Source of the DNA: Mesorhizobium prunaredense
GTDB taxonomy: Bacteria; Pseudomonadota; Alphaproteobacteria; Rhizobiales; Rhizobiaceae
Assembly (NCBI RefSeq): GCF_900156895.1
Contig: NZ_FTPD01000067.1
Coordinates: 486,699 to 550,698 of the forward strand
Reading direction: 5' to 3'
Length of the DNA stretch: 64,000 nt
Below the pieces are notes generated by a model. That model saw only the letters and a program-made list of their open reading frames with translations, did no database searches and had not been told where the DNA came from. Made by a program: the position numbers and the translations under genes. Numbering within the stretch: position 1 is the first letter of the stretch; every line of letters begins with the position of its first letter. Positions 34,315-42,623 of the stretch are shown here, in pieces.

Positions 34315-35069
34315 GCTTCGGCTCCCCATGCGGCGGGCCGGCCGGACCAGCCGGCGACCAGCACGATGGCGAAGTAGGGCGCCTTGTCGTCCTGCTTGTC
34401 GGCCAGCCGCATCGAAACGCCGCCCGGCATGGTGCCGCGCTCGACATAGACGGCACGCGCCAGCTTGTCGGTCGCCTCCAGCGCGCGCCTGATCTTGGGC
34501 AGGTTGCGGCCAACCTTCATGATGACGGCGGCATCGGTGTCGGCGAGGCGGCGGGTCAGCTCGAATTCGCTCATCGTGCCCGGCAGCACGGTCAATACAT
34601 CGTCGCCCTGGACGATCGGCGTTCCGGTCGCCGACCAGCAGCCGGACATCGCGGTGACGCCGGGAATGACCTCTGTTGGAAAGCGGTGCGCCAGCCTGAC
34701 ATGCAGGTGCATGTAGGAGCCGTAGAACAGCGGGTCGCCTTCCGAAAGCACCGCTACCATCCTGCCGGCGCTGAGATGCTTGGCGACCTTTTCGGCCGAC
34801 TCTTCGTAGAAATCCGCTATCTGCGACCGATAATCGCTGTGATCCTTGTCGACTTCGGTGGTCACGGGATAGAGCAGCGGCAACTCGATCAAATCAGGAC
34901 GAAAATGCGCGCCGACGATGGCGCGCGCATTGCTGTTGTTGCCGCGCTTGGCGAAATGCGCAACCACGTCGGCCTCGGCCAGCGCGCGCACGGCCTTGAG
35001 CGTCAGCAGCTCGGGATCGCCGGGACCGGTGCCGACGCCAACAAGCCTGCCTTTTACAATCGCGTTCAC
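34311..35069 (-). CDS. cobI: Precorrin-2 C20-methyltransferase
   Basis: CobI methylates C-20 of precorrin-2. The protein contains GRLVGVGTGPGDPELLTLKA, VVAHFAKRGNNSNARAI, LLYPVTTEVDKDH, VLSEGDPLFYGSYMHLHVRL and PGTMSEFELTRRL, as in the family. The start is a GTG at 35069 that overlaps the cobH stop (GTGA). The length is 252 residues. Confidence 0.95.
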   Translation of the reverse strand: MNAIVKGRLVGVGTGPGDPELLTLKAVRALAEADVVAHFAKRGNNSNARAIVGAHFRPDLIELPLLYPVTTEVDKDHSDYRSQIADFYEESAEKVAKHLSAGRMVAVLSEGDPLFYGSYMHLHVRLAHRFPTEVIPGVTAMSGCWSATGTPIVQGDDVLTVLPGTMSEFELTRRLADTDAAVIMKVGRNLPKIRRALEATDKLARAVYVERGTMPGGVSMRLADKQDDKAPYFAIVLVAGWSGRPAAWGAEA

Positions 35070-35707
35070 AGGCCCGGCCTCGCCAATGCGTTGAGGGCGG
35101 CGGCGGTCATGGCGCTGCCGCCCAGCCTGCCGCGCACGATCGCGTAGGGCACGCCGTAGGAATTCTCGGCCAGCGCGTCCTTCGATTCGGCAGCACCGAC
35201 GAAACCGACCGGCATGCCGATGATAACAGCCGGTTTCGGCGCACCGTCGCGCAGCCTTTCCAGCAGGTAGAAAAGTGCGGTCGGCGCATTGCCGATGGCG
35301 ACGACCGAACCGGCCATGCGCTCGCCCCACAAATCAATGGCGGCGGCCGAACGGGTGTTGCCGATCTTTTTCGCTATGTCGGAGGTTTGCGGGTCGCGCA
35401 GCGTGCAGATCACCTCGTTACCGGCCGGCAACCGGGCGCGCGTGATGCCGTGCGAGACCATCTCGGCGTCGCAGAAGATCGGCGCGCCGGCCGCCAGTGC
35501 CGCGCGGGCGGCGGCAACAAAAGCTTGCGAAAAAACAAAGTTCTGCGCGGCCTCGACCTGGCCGCAGGCATGAATCATGCGGATGGCGACATCGGCTTCG
35601 GCATTGGAAAAGCGCGACAGATCGGCCTCGGCGCGAATGATGGCAAAGGAGCGCTCATAGATCGCCGTGCCGTCATGGATGTAGTCGTAGGGGGCGGGCA
35701 TGTTCAT
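35066..35707 (-). CDS. cobH: Precorrin-8X methylmutase
   Basis: CobH moves the C-11 methyl to C-12 to give hydrogenobyrinic acid. DYIHDGTAIYERSFAIIRAE at the start and MIHACGQVEAAQNFVFS with the active histidine are typical, as is SVVAIGNAPTALFYLLERL. The length is 213 residues. Its start overlaps the cobG stop by four bases; the second ATG (35701) is an alternative. Confidence 0.96.
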   Translation of the reverse strand: MNMPAPYDYIHDGTAIYERSFAIIRAEADLSRFSNAEADVAIRMIHACGQVEAAQNFVFSQAFVAAARAALAAGAPIFCDAEMVSHGITRARLPAGNEVICTLRDPQTSDIAKKIGNTRSAAAIDLWGERMAGSVVAIGNAPTALFYLLERLRDGAPKPAVIIGMPVGFVGAAESKDALAENSYGVPYAIVRGRLGGSAMTAAALNALARPGL

Positions 35708-37200
35708 TCCTGTCGGTAGGGTTCGGTGACACCGGCCGCGCCAAGCCTTGTCAGGCAGGCGGCGGTGGTCTCGCCTCGAAATCGTGCTTCGCGGATCGCT
35801 GCGGCAATGCGGCCAACGCCGCGCGCGGCGTCATAGCCTGGCCTGTATCCGGCAGGAAGGGCCTTTGCCGTCCCGTCCACGACAAGTCCGGCTCCGCTAT
35901 CGCCGCCGACCAGTGTCAGCGCCGCCGGGCCGGGATGGGCGCAGCCCTTGGCACAGCCGGAGATATGGAGGGTGACGGAGGCATCGAGGAGGTCGCGGTT
36001 TTCTGTGGCGATGGTTTCGGCGATGTCGCGCGTCGCGATCCGGCCGGAGGCGCAGGCCGGCGCACCGGGGCAAGCGGCGATTTTCGTGCGCGGGTCGGCA
36101 GCGTCGGTGACGAAGCCGAGGCTGGCGGCGGTCTGCTGAAGCGAGTGGCAGGCGGCCGGGGAGAGGCCGATGAAAAGCAGCGCGCGGTGTGGCGCGAGGC
36201 GAATTTCGGTCGCACCAAGGGTGAGGGCGTGTTGCGTGAGGCCGATGAATTTTTGCGCCGGCATGCTGCCGAAGGGCAGGCCGATGCCGAGGGCGATGCC
36301 ATCTGTCAGATCGAAAACGCCAATGGGGAGGCGAGCCGGCACAGGAAAGCGCTCCACGGCGCCCCCCTCTGTCCTGCCCTCTTTGCCACCACTTGGCATC
36401 TCCCCCACTTGGGGGGAGATCAGCTTCGCCGGCGGCTCCCCCTCGGCACCTTTGGCAATTGGCGAAAGCGGAGACCAGGGCGCAATCTCCCCCCTCGTGG
36501 GGGAGATGTCCGGCAGGACAGAGGGGGGCGCGAAGGAATGCCAACTTGCGAGGGATGTTAACTGCCTCTCCGTCAAATCCCGTGCATGGGCTTCGCGCCC
36601 TTTTTCGGCAACCATCCTTAGAATTGCGATGGCGATATCACGCGCCGCTTCTTCCTCGACCATGACGAGGGATTTCGCACCCTGTCCGTCTCCGGCAACG
36701 GACATCTTCCACTGAATTGTCGCGTCCACCCGCACCGCAGCCAGCCGCACATCGGCCGTAACGACATCCATGCCAAGCCGTCCGCCGCCATCGACGATCA
36801 CCGAAACCTTCGGGCCAAGGCGCTGTGCCAGCCCAGCTTCAGCAATCGCCGCCCGAATCCGCTCGGCCAGCGGGCGCGGATCTGCGATCTCCTGCGGATC
36901 CAGCCCGGCCAGCGGGCCGGTCTCCACCGGCACGCCGGTGCGCACGGCGATGCCGAGCGCGTCGACCTCCATTGCCAGCAGCCGGGCGCTAGCCGGCGTC
37001 AGGCCGCGTATCTGCAGGCTGCCACGCGCGGTCACTTCCATGATGCCGTTGCCGTGCTGCGACGCGGATTCACCGAGTCCGATCAAGGACTTCGGCGAGA
37101 GTCCTCCAGCGACCGGGTTGAGCCGCACCAGAAGCCCGTCGCCGGTCTGCATCGGCGCGGACAAAGCGGGGCAGGCGCCGCGTCGGGAGAAGGCGTTCAT
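35704..37200 (-). CDS. cobG: Precorrin-3B synthase with an in-frame palindromic insertion
   Basis: CobG is an oxygen-using iron-sulfur enzyme related to sulfite and nitrite reductases that makes precorrin-3B, marking the aerobic pathway. The two halves of the nitrite-reductase-like fold are seen in GNGIMEVTARGSLQIRGLT and PAQKFIGLTQHALTLGATEI; cluster-binding cysteines lie in KIAACPGAPACASGR and HISGCAKGCAHPGP. Between the halves, about residues 224-282, is an unrelated stretch (APPSVLPDISPTRGEIA ... ISPQVGEM ... GGAVER) encoded by a palindromic element at 36359-36531 that keeps the frame. The start at 37200 overlaps the cobN stop by four bases. The length is 498 residues. Confidence 0.9.
   Translation of the reverse strand: MNAFSRRGACPALSAPMQTGDGLLVRLNPVAGGLSPKSLIGLGESASQHGNGIMEVTARGSLQIRGLTPASARLLAMEVDALGIAVRTGVPVETGPLAGLDPQEIADPRPLAERIRAAIAEAGLAQRLGPKVSVIVDGGGRLGMDVVTADVRLAAVRVDATIQWKMSVAGDGQGAKSLVMVEEEAARDIAIAILRMVAEKGREAHARDLTERQLTSLASWHSFAPPSVLPDISPTRGEIAPWSPLSPIAKGAEGEPPAKLISPQVGEMPSGGKEGRTEGGAVERFPVPARLPIGVFDLTDGIALGIGLPFGSMPAQKFIGLTQHALTLGATEIRLAPHRALLFIGLSPAACHSLQQTAASLGFVTDAADPRTKIAACPGAPACASGRIATRDIAETIATENRDLLDASVTLHISGCAKGCAHPGPAALTLVGGDSGAGLVVDGTAKALPAGYRPGYDAARGVGRIAAAIREARFRGETTAACLTRLGAAGVTEPYRQE
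36359..36531 (-). repeat. Palindromic element in cobG (family 1, copy A)
   Basis: The ends are a perfect 20-base inverted repeat beginning GCGCCCCCCTCTGTCCTGC. Inside lie further short palindromes such as CTCCCCCACTTGGGGGGAG. It is read through in frame by cobG and shares its ends and much of its interior with the copy in cobN at 39156. Confidence 0.85.
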
Positions 37201-40200
37201 GCCGCCACCCCCTGGGCTTCGGCGATCAGTGCGGCGAGGTCGTCGTCGACGGAGTTGCGCAGCGGGTGCCAAAGACCGCGCCGCCGCGCCGACAAAAAAC
37301 GCTCGGCGATGATTTTCGCGGCCACCGGATTTTCGCGCAGGATGAAGGCGCGCACCTCGGGATCGCCGAGATAGGCGTCGTGCACGGCCTCGATCAGCGT
37401 GCCCGGTATGGCATGGGTGGTCTCGGCGAAACCGACGAGACGATCGACGGTCTCGGCAAATTCCGAGGCGCCGCGCGGCCCGTGCCGCATCTGGCCGGCA
37501 ATGAACTGCGGGTTGACCGCGCGGGCGCGAACGACCCGAGATACGGCTTCTCCAACCGAGCGCGGCTTCGGCTTTTGCGGATCCGTGGTGTCGAGGACGA
37601 TGACGTCGGCGTTCTTGCCGAGGGCAGCAAGCGCCGCCGAAAAACCACCGATGAAGGCGACATCGGCGGAGCCTTCCAAAATGTCGCGGCCGGGGTCGTC
37701 TCCGGTATGGACGAGAAGGTCGGCCTCGGCGACACGATCCTCGAACGCGCCGGGCGCTGAAATCGCTTCGCCCTCGGCGCCGCCATAGGCATGCGAGGTG
37801 GCGTCGAGATAGGCTTGACCGATTTCTTCGCGCGCGGCCCAGTCGCCGCTCGACAGCAACTCTTCGACGCCGGCGCCGTAAGTGCCGGGCGAGGTGCCGA
37901 AAATGCGCGGGCTGACCGTGCCATCCGCGCGGGTTTTTGCAGCGAGCGGGTTTTCCGATGCATCCTCGTCCCGGGCGGCGACGGCGTTGGCGGCCGCATC
38001 GATCAGGGCGATCTGGGTCGGGAACATGTCGCGGAACAGGCCTGAAATGCGCCAAGTGACATCGACGCGCGGCCGGCCAAGGGTGGCCGGCGGCAGCACC
38101 TCGATGCCGGTGACGCGGCCGGTGGCGCCATCCCATTGCGGCCGGCAGCCCATCAGCGCCAGGCCTTGCGCGATCTCTTCGCCGCCGGTGCGCAGCGAGG
38201 CCGAGCCCCAGAGGTCGATGACCAGCGAGCGCGGCCAGTCGCCATGCGATTGCGTGTAGCTGCGCAAGACCTCGTCGGCGGCCGCCCTGCCGAGCTCGAA
38301 CGATGTCGGCGTCGGCATGGTGCGTGGATCTGATGTGAACAGGTTGCGGCCGGTCGGCAGCACATCGCGCCGGCCACGCGCCGGTGCGCCGGCCGGACCG
38401 GCAGCGACATGGCGGCCGTCGAGGGCCGTGATGAATGCTGACTTCTCGGCGCCCGCGCTTTGCTGGCGCAGCGGATCGGTCTCGCCCTCGGGCGAGCGGC
38501 CAAAGATGTGCAGCCCGTCCTTGATGGCGAAATCCTTCAGGTCGCAGAGCCAGGCGTCGATGCGGCGCAGCGCTTCGTCGGGCGCGTCGGTTCCGGCGAC
38601 GCCGGCCTCGGAGGCGAGACCGGTCTTTTCAGCGGTTTCGACGATCAGCCTCGCCAGGCGATCGCGGCGGCGGCGGTCGAGCCCGTCAGCCTGGGCATAT
38701 TCGTCGACCAGCCGCTCAAGCTGCTGCTGGTTCTCGTCCAGCCCGGCGCCGGTCAGCGGCGGCGGCAAATGGCCGAGGGTGACGGCGGCAATGCGCCGCT
38801 TGGCCTGCGCCGCCTCTCCCGGGTTGGAGACGATGAATGGATAGACGACGGGCAGGGGCCCGGTGACGATCTCGGGAAAACAGTTTTCGCTCAGCGCCAC
38901 GGTCTTGCCGGGCAGCCATTCCAGCGTGCCATGGGCGCCGACATGGACGAGGGCATGGACATCGAGCGCCTTGCGCAGCCACAGGCCAAAGGCGATCAGC
39001 GCATGGCGCGGCGGCAAGGTCGGGTCGTGATAGTCGGCGCGACGGTTCGTGGAACGCCCGCGGTCGGGGGCGAGCGCCACGGTGATGTTGCCGAAGGTGG
39101 CGGCGCGGAAGGGGAAATGCCTGTTGTTCGCCAAACTCAAAGATTGGCGCTCTACGGCGCCCCCCTCTGTCCTGCCGGACATCTCCCCCACTTGGGGGGA
39201 GATTGGCGGCTCCATTGCCGGCTCTCCTCCTGCAGCGTTGGAAATTGGCGAAAGCAGAGATGAGGGCGCAATCTCCCCCCTTGTGGGGGAGATGTCCGGC
39301 AGGACAGAGGGGGGCGCCTCGCGCGAACCTGTCTCATCTGCCGCATTCCCCCATGCGGCCGTCACGGCAGCCATTGCTTCGGCAGGCAATACCATCGAAA
39401 GGTCGAGATAGTCCTCTAGCCCCAATCCTTCGTCACCACGCTCCAACTCATCCAGCAACGCACGCGGCGTTTGCGGAATCCCTTCAACGGTGTAGCCCTG
39501 TTCGCTCAGGTCATGCAGCATCGCCAGCACGCTGGACGGCACGTCGAGGCCGACGGCGTAGCCGGTGCGGCCGGGGGCGCTCGGATAGTCGGGGATCAGG
39601 ATGGCGAGCTTGCGTTTTTCGCGCGGCGTGCGCTTCAGGCGCACGAACGCCTCGACACGGTTCGCCACCTGCGCCACGCGGTCCGGCTCCGGCCGGTTGG
39701 CGAAGGCGCGGAAAGCCAATGCCGGATCGACCTCGCTTTCGCCCTTGAAGGAAACGGCGCCGGCAAGGATGCGGCCGTCGAGTTCAGGCAGGACGACATG
39801 CATGGCAAGATCGGCGGGCGCCAGGCCGCGCTGATTGTCTTGCCAGATGTCGCGGCGTGTCGTCGCGACGATGACCTGGAAGACAGGAACGCCGGCGCGG
39901 TCGAACAGGGTTTCGACGCCGGGCTCAGCGCCCGAGGCGAAGGCGGTCGCTGTGATGATGGCGGCCGGCTTCAGCGTGGCAAGCGCGGTTTCGACAAAGG
40001 CGAGCGAGGCCGGGTCCTTGAGGCTTGAGACGAAGATCGGCACGGGGGCCATGCCGCGCTGCCGCAGCGCTTCGAACAATGCATCGATGGGCGCGACATC
40101 GGCGGCGAGCAGCATCGAACGGTAGAAGAGAATGGGCACGACGTCCCCCTCCCCCTCGAGGGGAGGGTGGCCTGCAGGGCCGGGTGGGGTCGTTGCGGCA

Positions 40201-40865
40201 GTGCTCGACGTTTTTTGCTGTTGGCGCACTTCAAAGCGTTGGCGCACTTCACAGGCGACCCCACCCCCGGCCTGCGGCCGGACCCTCCCCTCAAGGGGGA
40301 GGGGGACGACACCGCGCCCCGGCTCATAAAATCCCGCCTTCGGCACGACAACCGGCTCAATGTCCGCCACATCCCGGCCCGCCAGCCGCGCCAACCTCCG
40401 CACCAGCGCCGTCATATTCTCCGGGCCGCCTTCGCGAAAATATCCCAGCAAGCCGTCGAGCTCTTGGCGCGGCAGCGTCGAGCCTTCGATCAGCCGCAAA
40501 TCCTCGTCGCGGCATTCGCCGGGCAGCAGCGCCAGTTTTATGCCGTGTGCGCGGGCGGTCGAGGCGAGTTGGTCGCAGCCGTAGCGCCACCAGTCGTAGC
40601 CGCCGAGGATGCGAACCAGAATAACCCTGGCGTGCCGGGCGACGCTGTCGATCCAGAGATCGACGGACATCGGATGGCGCAGGTCGCGCAAAGCCGCCAG
40701 CCGCATCGACGGCAGGCGATCCGCATCTGCCTGCCACGCCGCCGCCAGCCCGGCCAGATCGCTGTCGGTGAAGGACAGCGCCACGACATCCGCAGGCATC
40801 TGCCTGAGATCGACAGGCTCGGCGAGATCGTCGAGCGAGGCGGATGTGGTGGTGAGGATGTGCAT
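37197..40865 (-). CDS. cobN: Cobaltochelatase subunit CobN with two in-frame palindromic insertions
   Basis: CobN is the large subunit of the ATP-dependent cobaltochelatase that inserts cobalt into hydrogenobyrinic acid a,c-diamide, working with the ATPase subunits CobS and CobT (of the chelatase), which are not in this window. Typical segments include VRILGGYDWWRYGCDQL, ILIPDYPSAPGRTGYAVGLD, VHVGAHGTLEWLPGKTVALS, SPRIFGTSPGTYGAGVEELL and NPQFIAGQMRHGPRGASE. Two stretches look foreign: about residues 186-242 (starting VVPLPLEGRVRPQAGGG) and about residues 516-570 (APPSVLPDISPTRGEIA). Both are encoded by palindromic elements that do not break the frame. The length is 1222 residues including the insertions. 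Confidence 0.93.
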   Translation of the reverse strand: MHILTTTSASLDDLAEPVDLRQMPADVVALSFTDSDLAGLAAAWQADADRLPSMRLAALRDLRHPMSVDLWIDSVARHARVILVRILGGYDWWRYGCDQLASTARAHGIKLALLPGECRDEDLRLIEGSTLPRQELDGLLGYFREGGPENMTALVRRLARLAGRDVADIEPVVVPKAGFYEPGRGVVPLPLEGRVRPQAGGGVACEVRQRFEVRQQQKTSSTAATTPPGPAGHPPLEGEGDVVPILFYRSMLLAADVAPIDALFEALRQRGMAPVPIFVSSLKDPASLAFVETALATLKPAAIITATAFASGAEPGVETLFDRAGVPVFQVIVATTRRDIWQDNQRGLAPADLAMHVVLPELDGRILAGAVSFKGESEVDPALAFRAFANRPEPDRVAQVANRVEAFVRLKRTPREKRKLAILIPDYPSAPGRTGYAVGLDVPSSVLAMLHDLSEQGYTVEGIPQTPRALLDELERGDEGLGLEDYLDLSMVLPAEAMAAVTAAWGNAADETGSREAPPSVLPDISPTRGEIAPSSLLSPISNAAGGEPAMEPPISPQVGEMSGRTEGGAVERQSLSLANNRHFPFRAATFGNITVALAPDRGRSTNRRADYHDPTLPPRHALIAFGLWLRKALDVHALVHVGAHGTLEWLPGKTVALSENCFPEIVTGPLPVVYPFIVSNPGEAAQAKRRIAAVTLGHLPPPLTGAGLDENQQQLERLVDEYAQADGLDRRRRDRLARLIVETAEKTGLASEAGVAGTDAPDEALRRIDAWLCDLKDFAIKDGLHIFGRSPEGETDPLRQQSAGAEKSAFITALDGRHVAAGPAGAPARGRRDVLPTGRNLFTSDPRTMPTPTSFELGRAAADEVLRSYTQSHGDWPRSLVIDLWGSASLRTGGEEIAQGLALMGCRPQWDGATGRVTGIEVLPPATLGRPRVDVTWRISGLFRDMFPTQIALIDAAANAVAARDEDASENPLAAKTRADGTVSPRIFGTSPGTYGAGVEELLSSGDWAAREEIGQAYLDATSHAYGGAEGEAISAPGAFEDRVAEADLLVHTGDDPGRDILEGSADVAFIGGFSAALAALGKNADVIVLDTTDPQKPKPRSVGEAVSRVVRARAVNPQFIAGQMRHGPRGASEFAETVDRLVGFAETTHAIPGTLIEAVHDAYLGDPEVRAFILRENPVAAKIIAERFLSARRRGLWHPLRNSVDDDLAALIAEAQGVAA
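39156..39318 (-). repeat. Palindromic element in cobN (family 1, copy B)
   Basis: The ends form a perfect 35-base inverted repeat starting GGCGCCCCCCTCTGTCCTG. It is the same family and orientation as the cobG copy at 36359 and is translated in frame as part of CobN. Confidence 0.88.
40142..40308 (-). repeat. Palindromic element in cobN (family 2)
   Basis: The ends are inverted copies of CGTCCCCCTCCCCCT with near-matching continuation (GAGGGGAGGGT), plus a second inner inverted pair around GGCCTGC. The centre holds a direct repeat of about 18 bases beginning GTTGGCGCACTTCA. CobN reads through it in frame as PLPLEGRVRPQAGGG and, at the other end, PAGHPPLEGEGD. Confidence 0.85.
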
Positions 40866-40884
40866 CGCGGCTCGGTGCCTGAGG

Positions 40885-41922
40885 TCAGCCGGCGAGGATA
40901 CGCTCGATGGCCGGGCGGTTCAGCCCTTTCAGGCCGATGACGACGAGCCGCGAGCGGCGGTCGTCGTCGGCGGTCCAGGCGCGGTCGTAATAATGGTTGA
41001 CGCGCGGGCCGACAGCCTGCAGCAACAGCCGCATCGGCTTGCCGCCGACCTCGACGAAGCCTTTTACGCGCAGCACGTTCTCTTCCTCCGCCGCCGTGGC
41101 GACACGCAACGCCAGTTCATCGGGATTGGCGATCGAGGGAATATCGATGACGAACGAGTCGAAATCGTCATGCTCGTGATCGAGCTCGTCGTCGTGATGG
41201 GTCTTGCGGTTCTCGATGTCGTCCTCGACGGCAAGGCCGAGGCCGAGCAGCACGGAGGGATCGACCTTACCCTGCGAGGCCGGCACGATCTTCACCGCGC
41301 GGGCGGCATGGTTGCCGATGACGGCATTGGCGCGGGCCGAGCCGGCGGCGTCCATCAGGTCGCTCTTCGACAATATGATCAGGTCGGCGCAGGCGAGCTG
41401 GTCCTCGAACACCTCCTCGACCGGATCGTCGTGGTCGAGCGTCTCGTCCTGCGCGCGCTGCGCCTGCAGGGCGTCCATGTCGTTGGCGACGCGGCCTTCG
41501 GCCAGCGCCGGTCCGTCGACCACGGCAATGACGCCGTCGACCGTCACCCGGCTCTTCACCGTCGGCCACTGGAAGGCCTGGACCAGCGGCTTGGGCAGGG
41601 CCAGCCCGGAGGTTTCGATCAGGATATGGTCGACCCTGGGCGTCAGCGACAGGATCTGGTCGAGCGCCGGGACGAAATCGTCGGCGACGGTGCAGCAGAT
41701 GCAGCCATTGGCCAGTTCGACAATGTTTTCCTCAGGGCAGGTGTCGATGCCGCATCCCCTGAGAATCTCGCCGTCGATGCCGATGTCGCCGAACTCGTTG
41801 ACGATGATGGCCAGCCGCTTGCCGCCGGCATTTTCGAGCAGATGGCGGATCAGCGTCGTCTTGCCGGCGCCGAGGAAGCCGGTGACGACGGTGCAGGGCA
41901 CGCGGGAGACGGAAGTGGTCAT
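40885..41922 (-). CDS. cobW: CobW, GTPase-type metallochaperone
   Basis: CobW is a G3E-family P-loop GTPase thought to deliver cobalt for corrin synthesis. The P-loop is VVTGFLGAGKTTLIRHLL, the metal-binding motif is NGCICCTV (CxCC), and the G4-like motif is ILSKSDLMD. A His/Asp-rich segment (HHDDELDHEHDDFDSF) could also bind metal. The C-terminal CobW domain contains LRVKGFVEVGGKPMRL. The length is 345 residues. Its start overlaps the stop of the DUF1636 gene (ATGA), and cobN follows after 19 bases. Confidence 0.95.
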   Translation of the reverse strand: MTTSVSRVPCTVVTGFLGAGKTTLIRHLLENAGGKRLAIIVNEFGDIGIDGEILRGCGIDTCPEENIVELANGCICCTVADDFVPALDQILSLTPRVDHILIETSGLALPKPLVQAFQWPTVKSRVTVDGVIAVVDGPALAEGRVANDMDALQAQRAQDETLDHDDPVEEVFEDQLACADLIILSKSDLMDAAGSARANAVIGNHAARAVKIVPASQGKVDPSVLLGLGLAVEDDIENRKTHHDDELDHEHDDFDSFVIDIPSIANPDELALRVATAAEEENVLRVKGFVEVGGKPMRLLLQAVGPRVNHYYDRAWTADDDRRSRLVVIGLKGLNRPAIERILAG

Positions 41923-42353
41923 ATCTGGTCCTTCAAAAGGTCGAGGGGAGGGATGCGGGCAACGAGGCCGCGCTTCAGGCAATCGGGGCGGCCGCGCCAT
42001 GGAATGAGGCCGTCGGTCGAGGTGGCGGAGAGCTTTGCACCGGCGACCAGATCGGCGCCGCTGGTCGCGGTCAGGTCGCCGAAGACATAGCTCCAGCAGC
42101 CGTCGCGCAAAATCGCGGCGCTGAGGCGGCGCTTGCAGTTGCCGAGGCATTCGACGCTGCGGATACGGATGTTTTCGCCAGAGGCGGCGCGGCGCGTGTC
42201 TTCGGCCAACAATTCGCCGGCGCGAGGATGGCCGTCGGAGCCGGTCTCGTCACGGCAGGAGGCGCAGACGATCACGGTGACGTCGGCCAGAGCATCATCA
42301 CCGCCGGACAATACGCCCGCTGTCTCAGCCGGAAAACTGCTGTCGCGTTCCAA
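41919..42353 (-). CDS. DUF1636 protein, predicted metal-binding ferredoxin-like
   Basis: The 144-residue protein has DVTVIVCASCRDETG near the N terminus and SVECLGNCKRRLSAAI in the middle. This cysteine pattern is that of DUF1636, a thioredoxin-like 2Fe-2S ferredoxin-type family commonly found beside cobW in rhizobia. The start is a TTG with AAGGAG six bases upstream, directly behind a hairpin and the cobalamin riboswitch. It is the first gene of the cob operon. A role in cobalt handling or redox support is inferred from context. Confidence 0.85.
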   Translation of the reverse strand: MERDSSFPAETAGVLSGGDDALADVTVIVCASCRDETGSDGHPRAGELLAEDTRRAASGENIRIRSVECLGNCKRRLSAAILRDGCWSYVFGDLTATSGADLVAGAKLSATSTDGLIPWRGRPDCLKRGLVARIPPLDLLKDQI

Positions 42354-42365
42354 ATCAGGCTCCTT

Positions 42366-42385
42366 GCCCGGAAAACCCGCCGGGC
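42366..42385 (-). promoter_or_regulatory. Hairpin next to the ribosome binding site, likely riboswitch expression platform
   Basis: On the minus strand GCCCGG pairs with CCGGGC around an eight-base loop and is immediately followed by AAGGAG. Its place suggests control of access to the ribosome binding site of the DUF1636 gene. Confidence 0.45.
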
Positions 42386-42407
42386 GATCGGATTCTTATG
42401 TCCTAGA

Positions 42408-42600
42408 CGGCAGGTCTCCTGGCTCGCGGGTCATCGCCTTGGTGCCGCCTTCCCGGGATTTTCCCAGTGGTTATCGGCCTTGGCTCGTCGCTTACAGTTG
42501 CGGGGACAGCCGCGGATTTGAAATCGGATTTCGCACCGCATTCCCTCTTGGCTCCTCCCTTTGCCGAGAGGAGACCGTCTGAACCGGATTTAGGCTTGTG
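42408..42600 (-). ncRNA. Cobalamin riboswitch
   Basis: On the minus strand the sequence AGCCAGGAGACCTGCC (42409-42424) is the B12 box near the 3' end of the aptamer. Upstream of it GGCCGATAACCACTGG contains the conserved CCACTG element, and several G/C stems flank it, as expected of the class that senses cobalamin. It precedes the DUF1636-cobW-cobN operon, so high cobalamin should lower expression of the operon. The boundaries are approximate. Confidence 0.92.
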
Positions 42601-42623
42601 GAGGCAGTCGTGTCAACGCACGT

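Noticed and set aside
35704..38136. 810-codon frame extending cobG into cobN
   Set aside because: The added N terminus is an Arg/Gly-rich shadow of cobN. The true CobG N terminus (MNAFSRRGACPAL) begins at 37200, overlapping the cobN stop.
40201..40260. Direct repeat inside cobN as a possible CRISPR
   Set aside because: There are only two copies and they lie inside a palindromic element with coding continuity. No spacer pattern or cas gene exists in the window.
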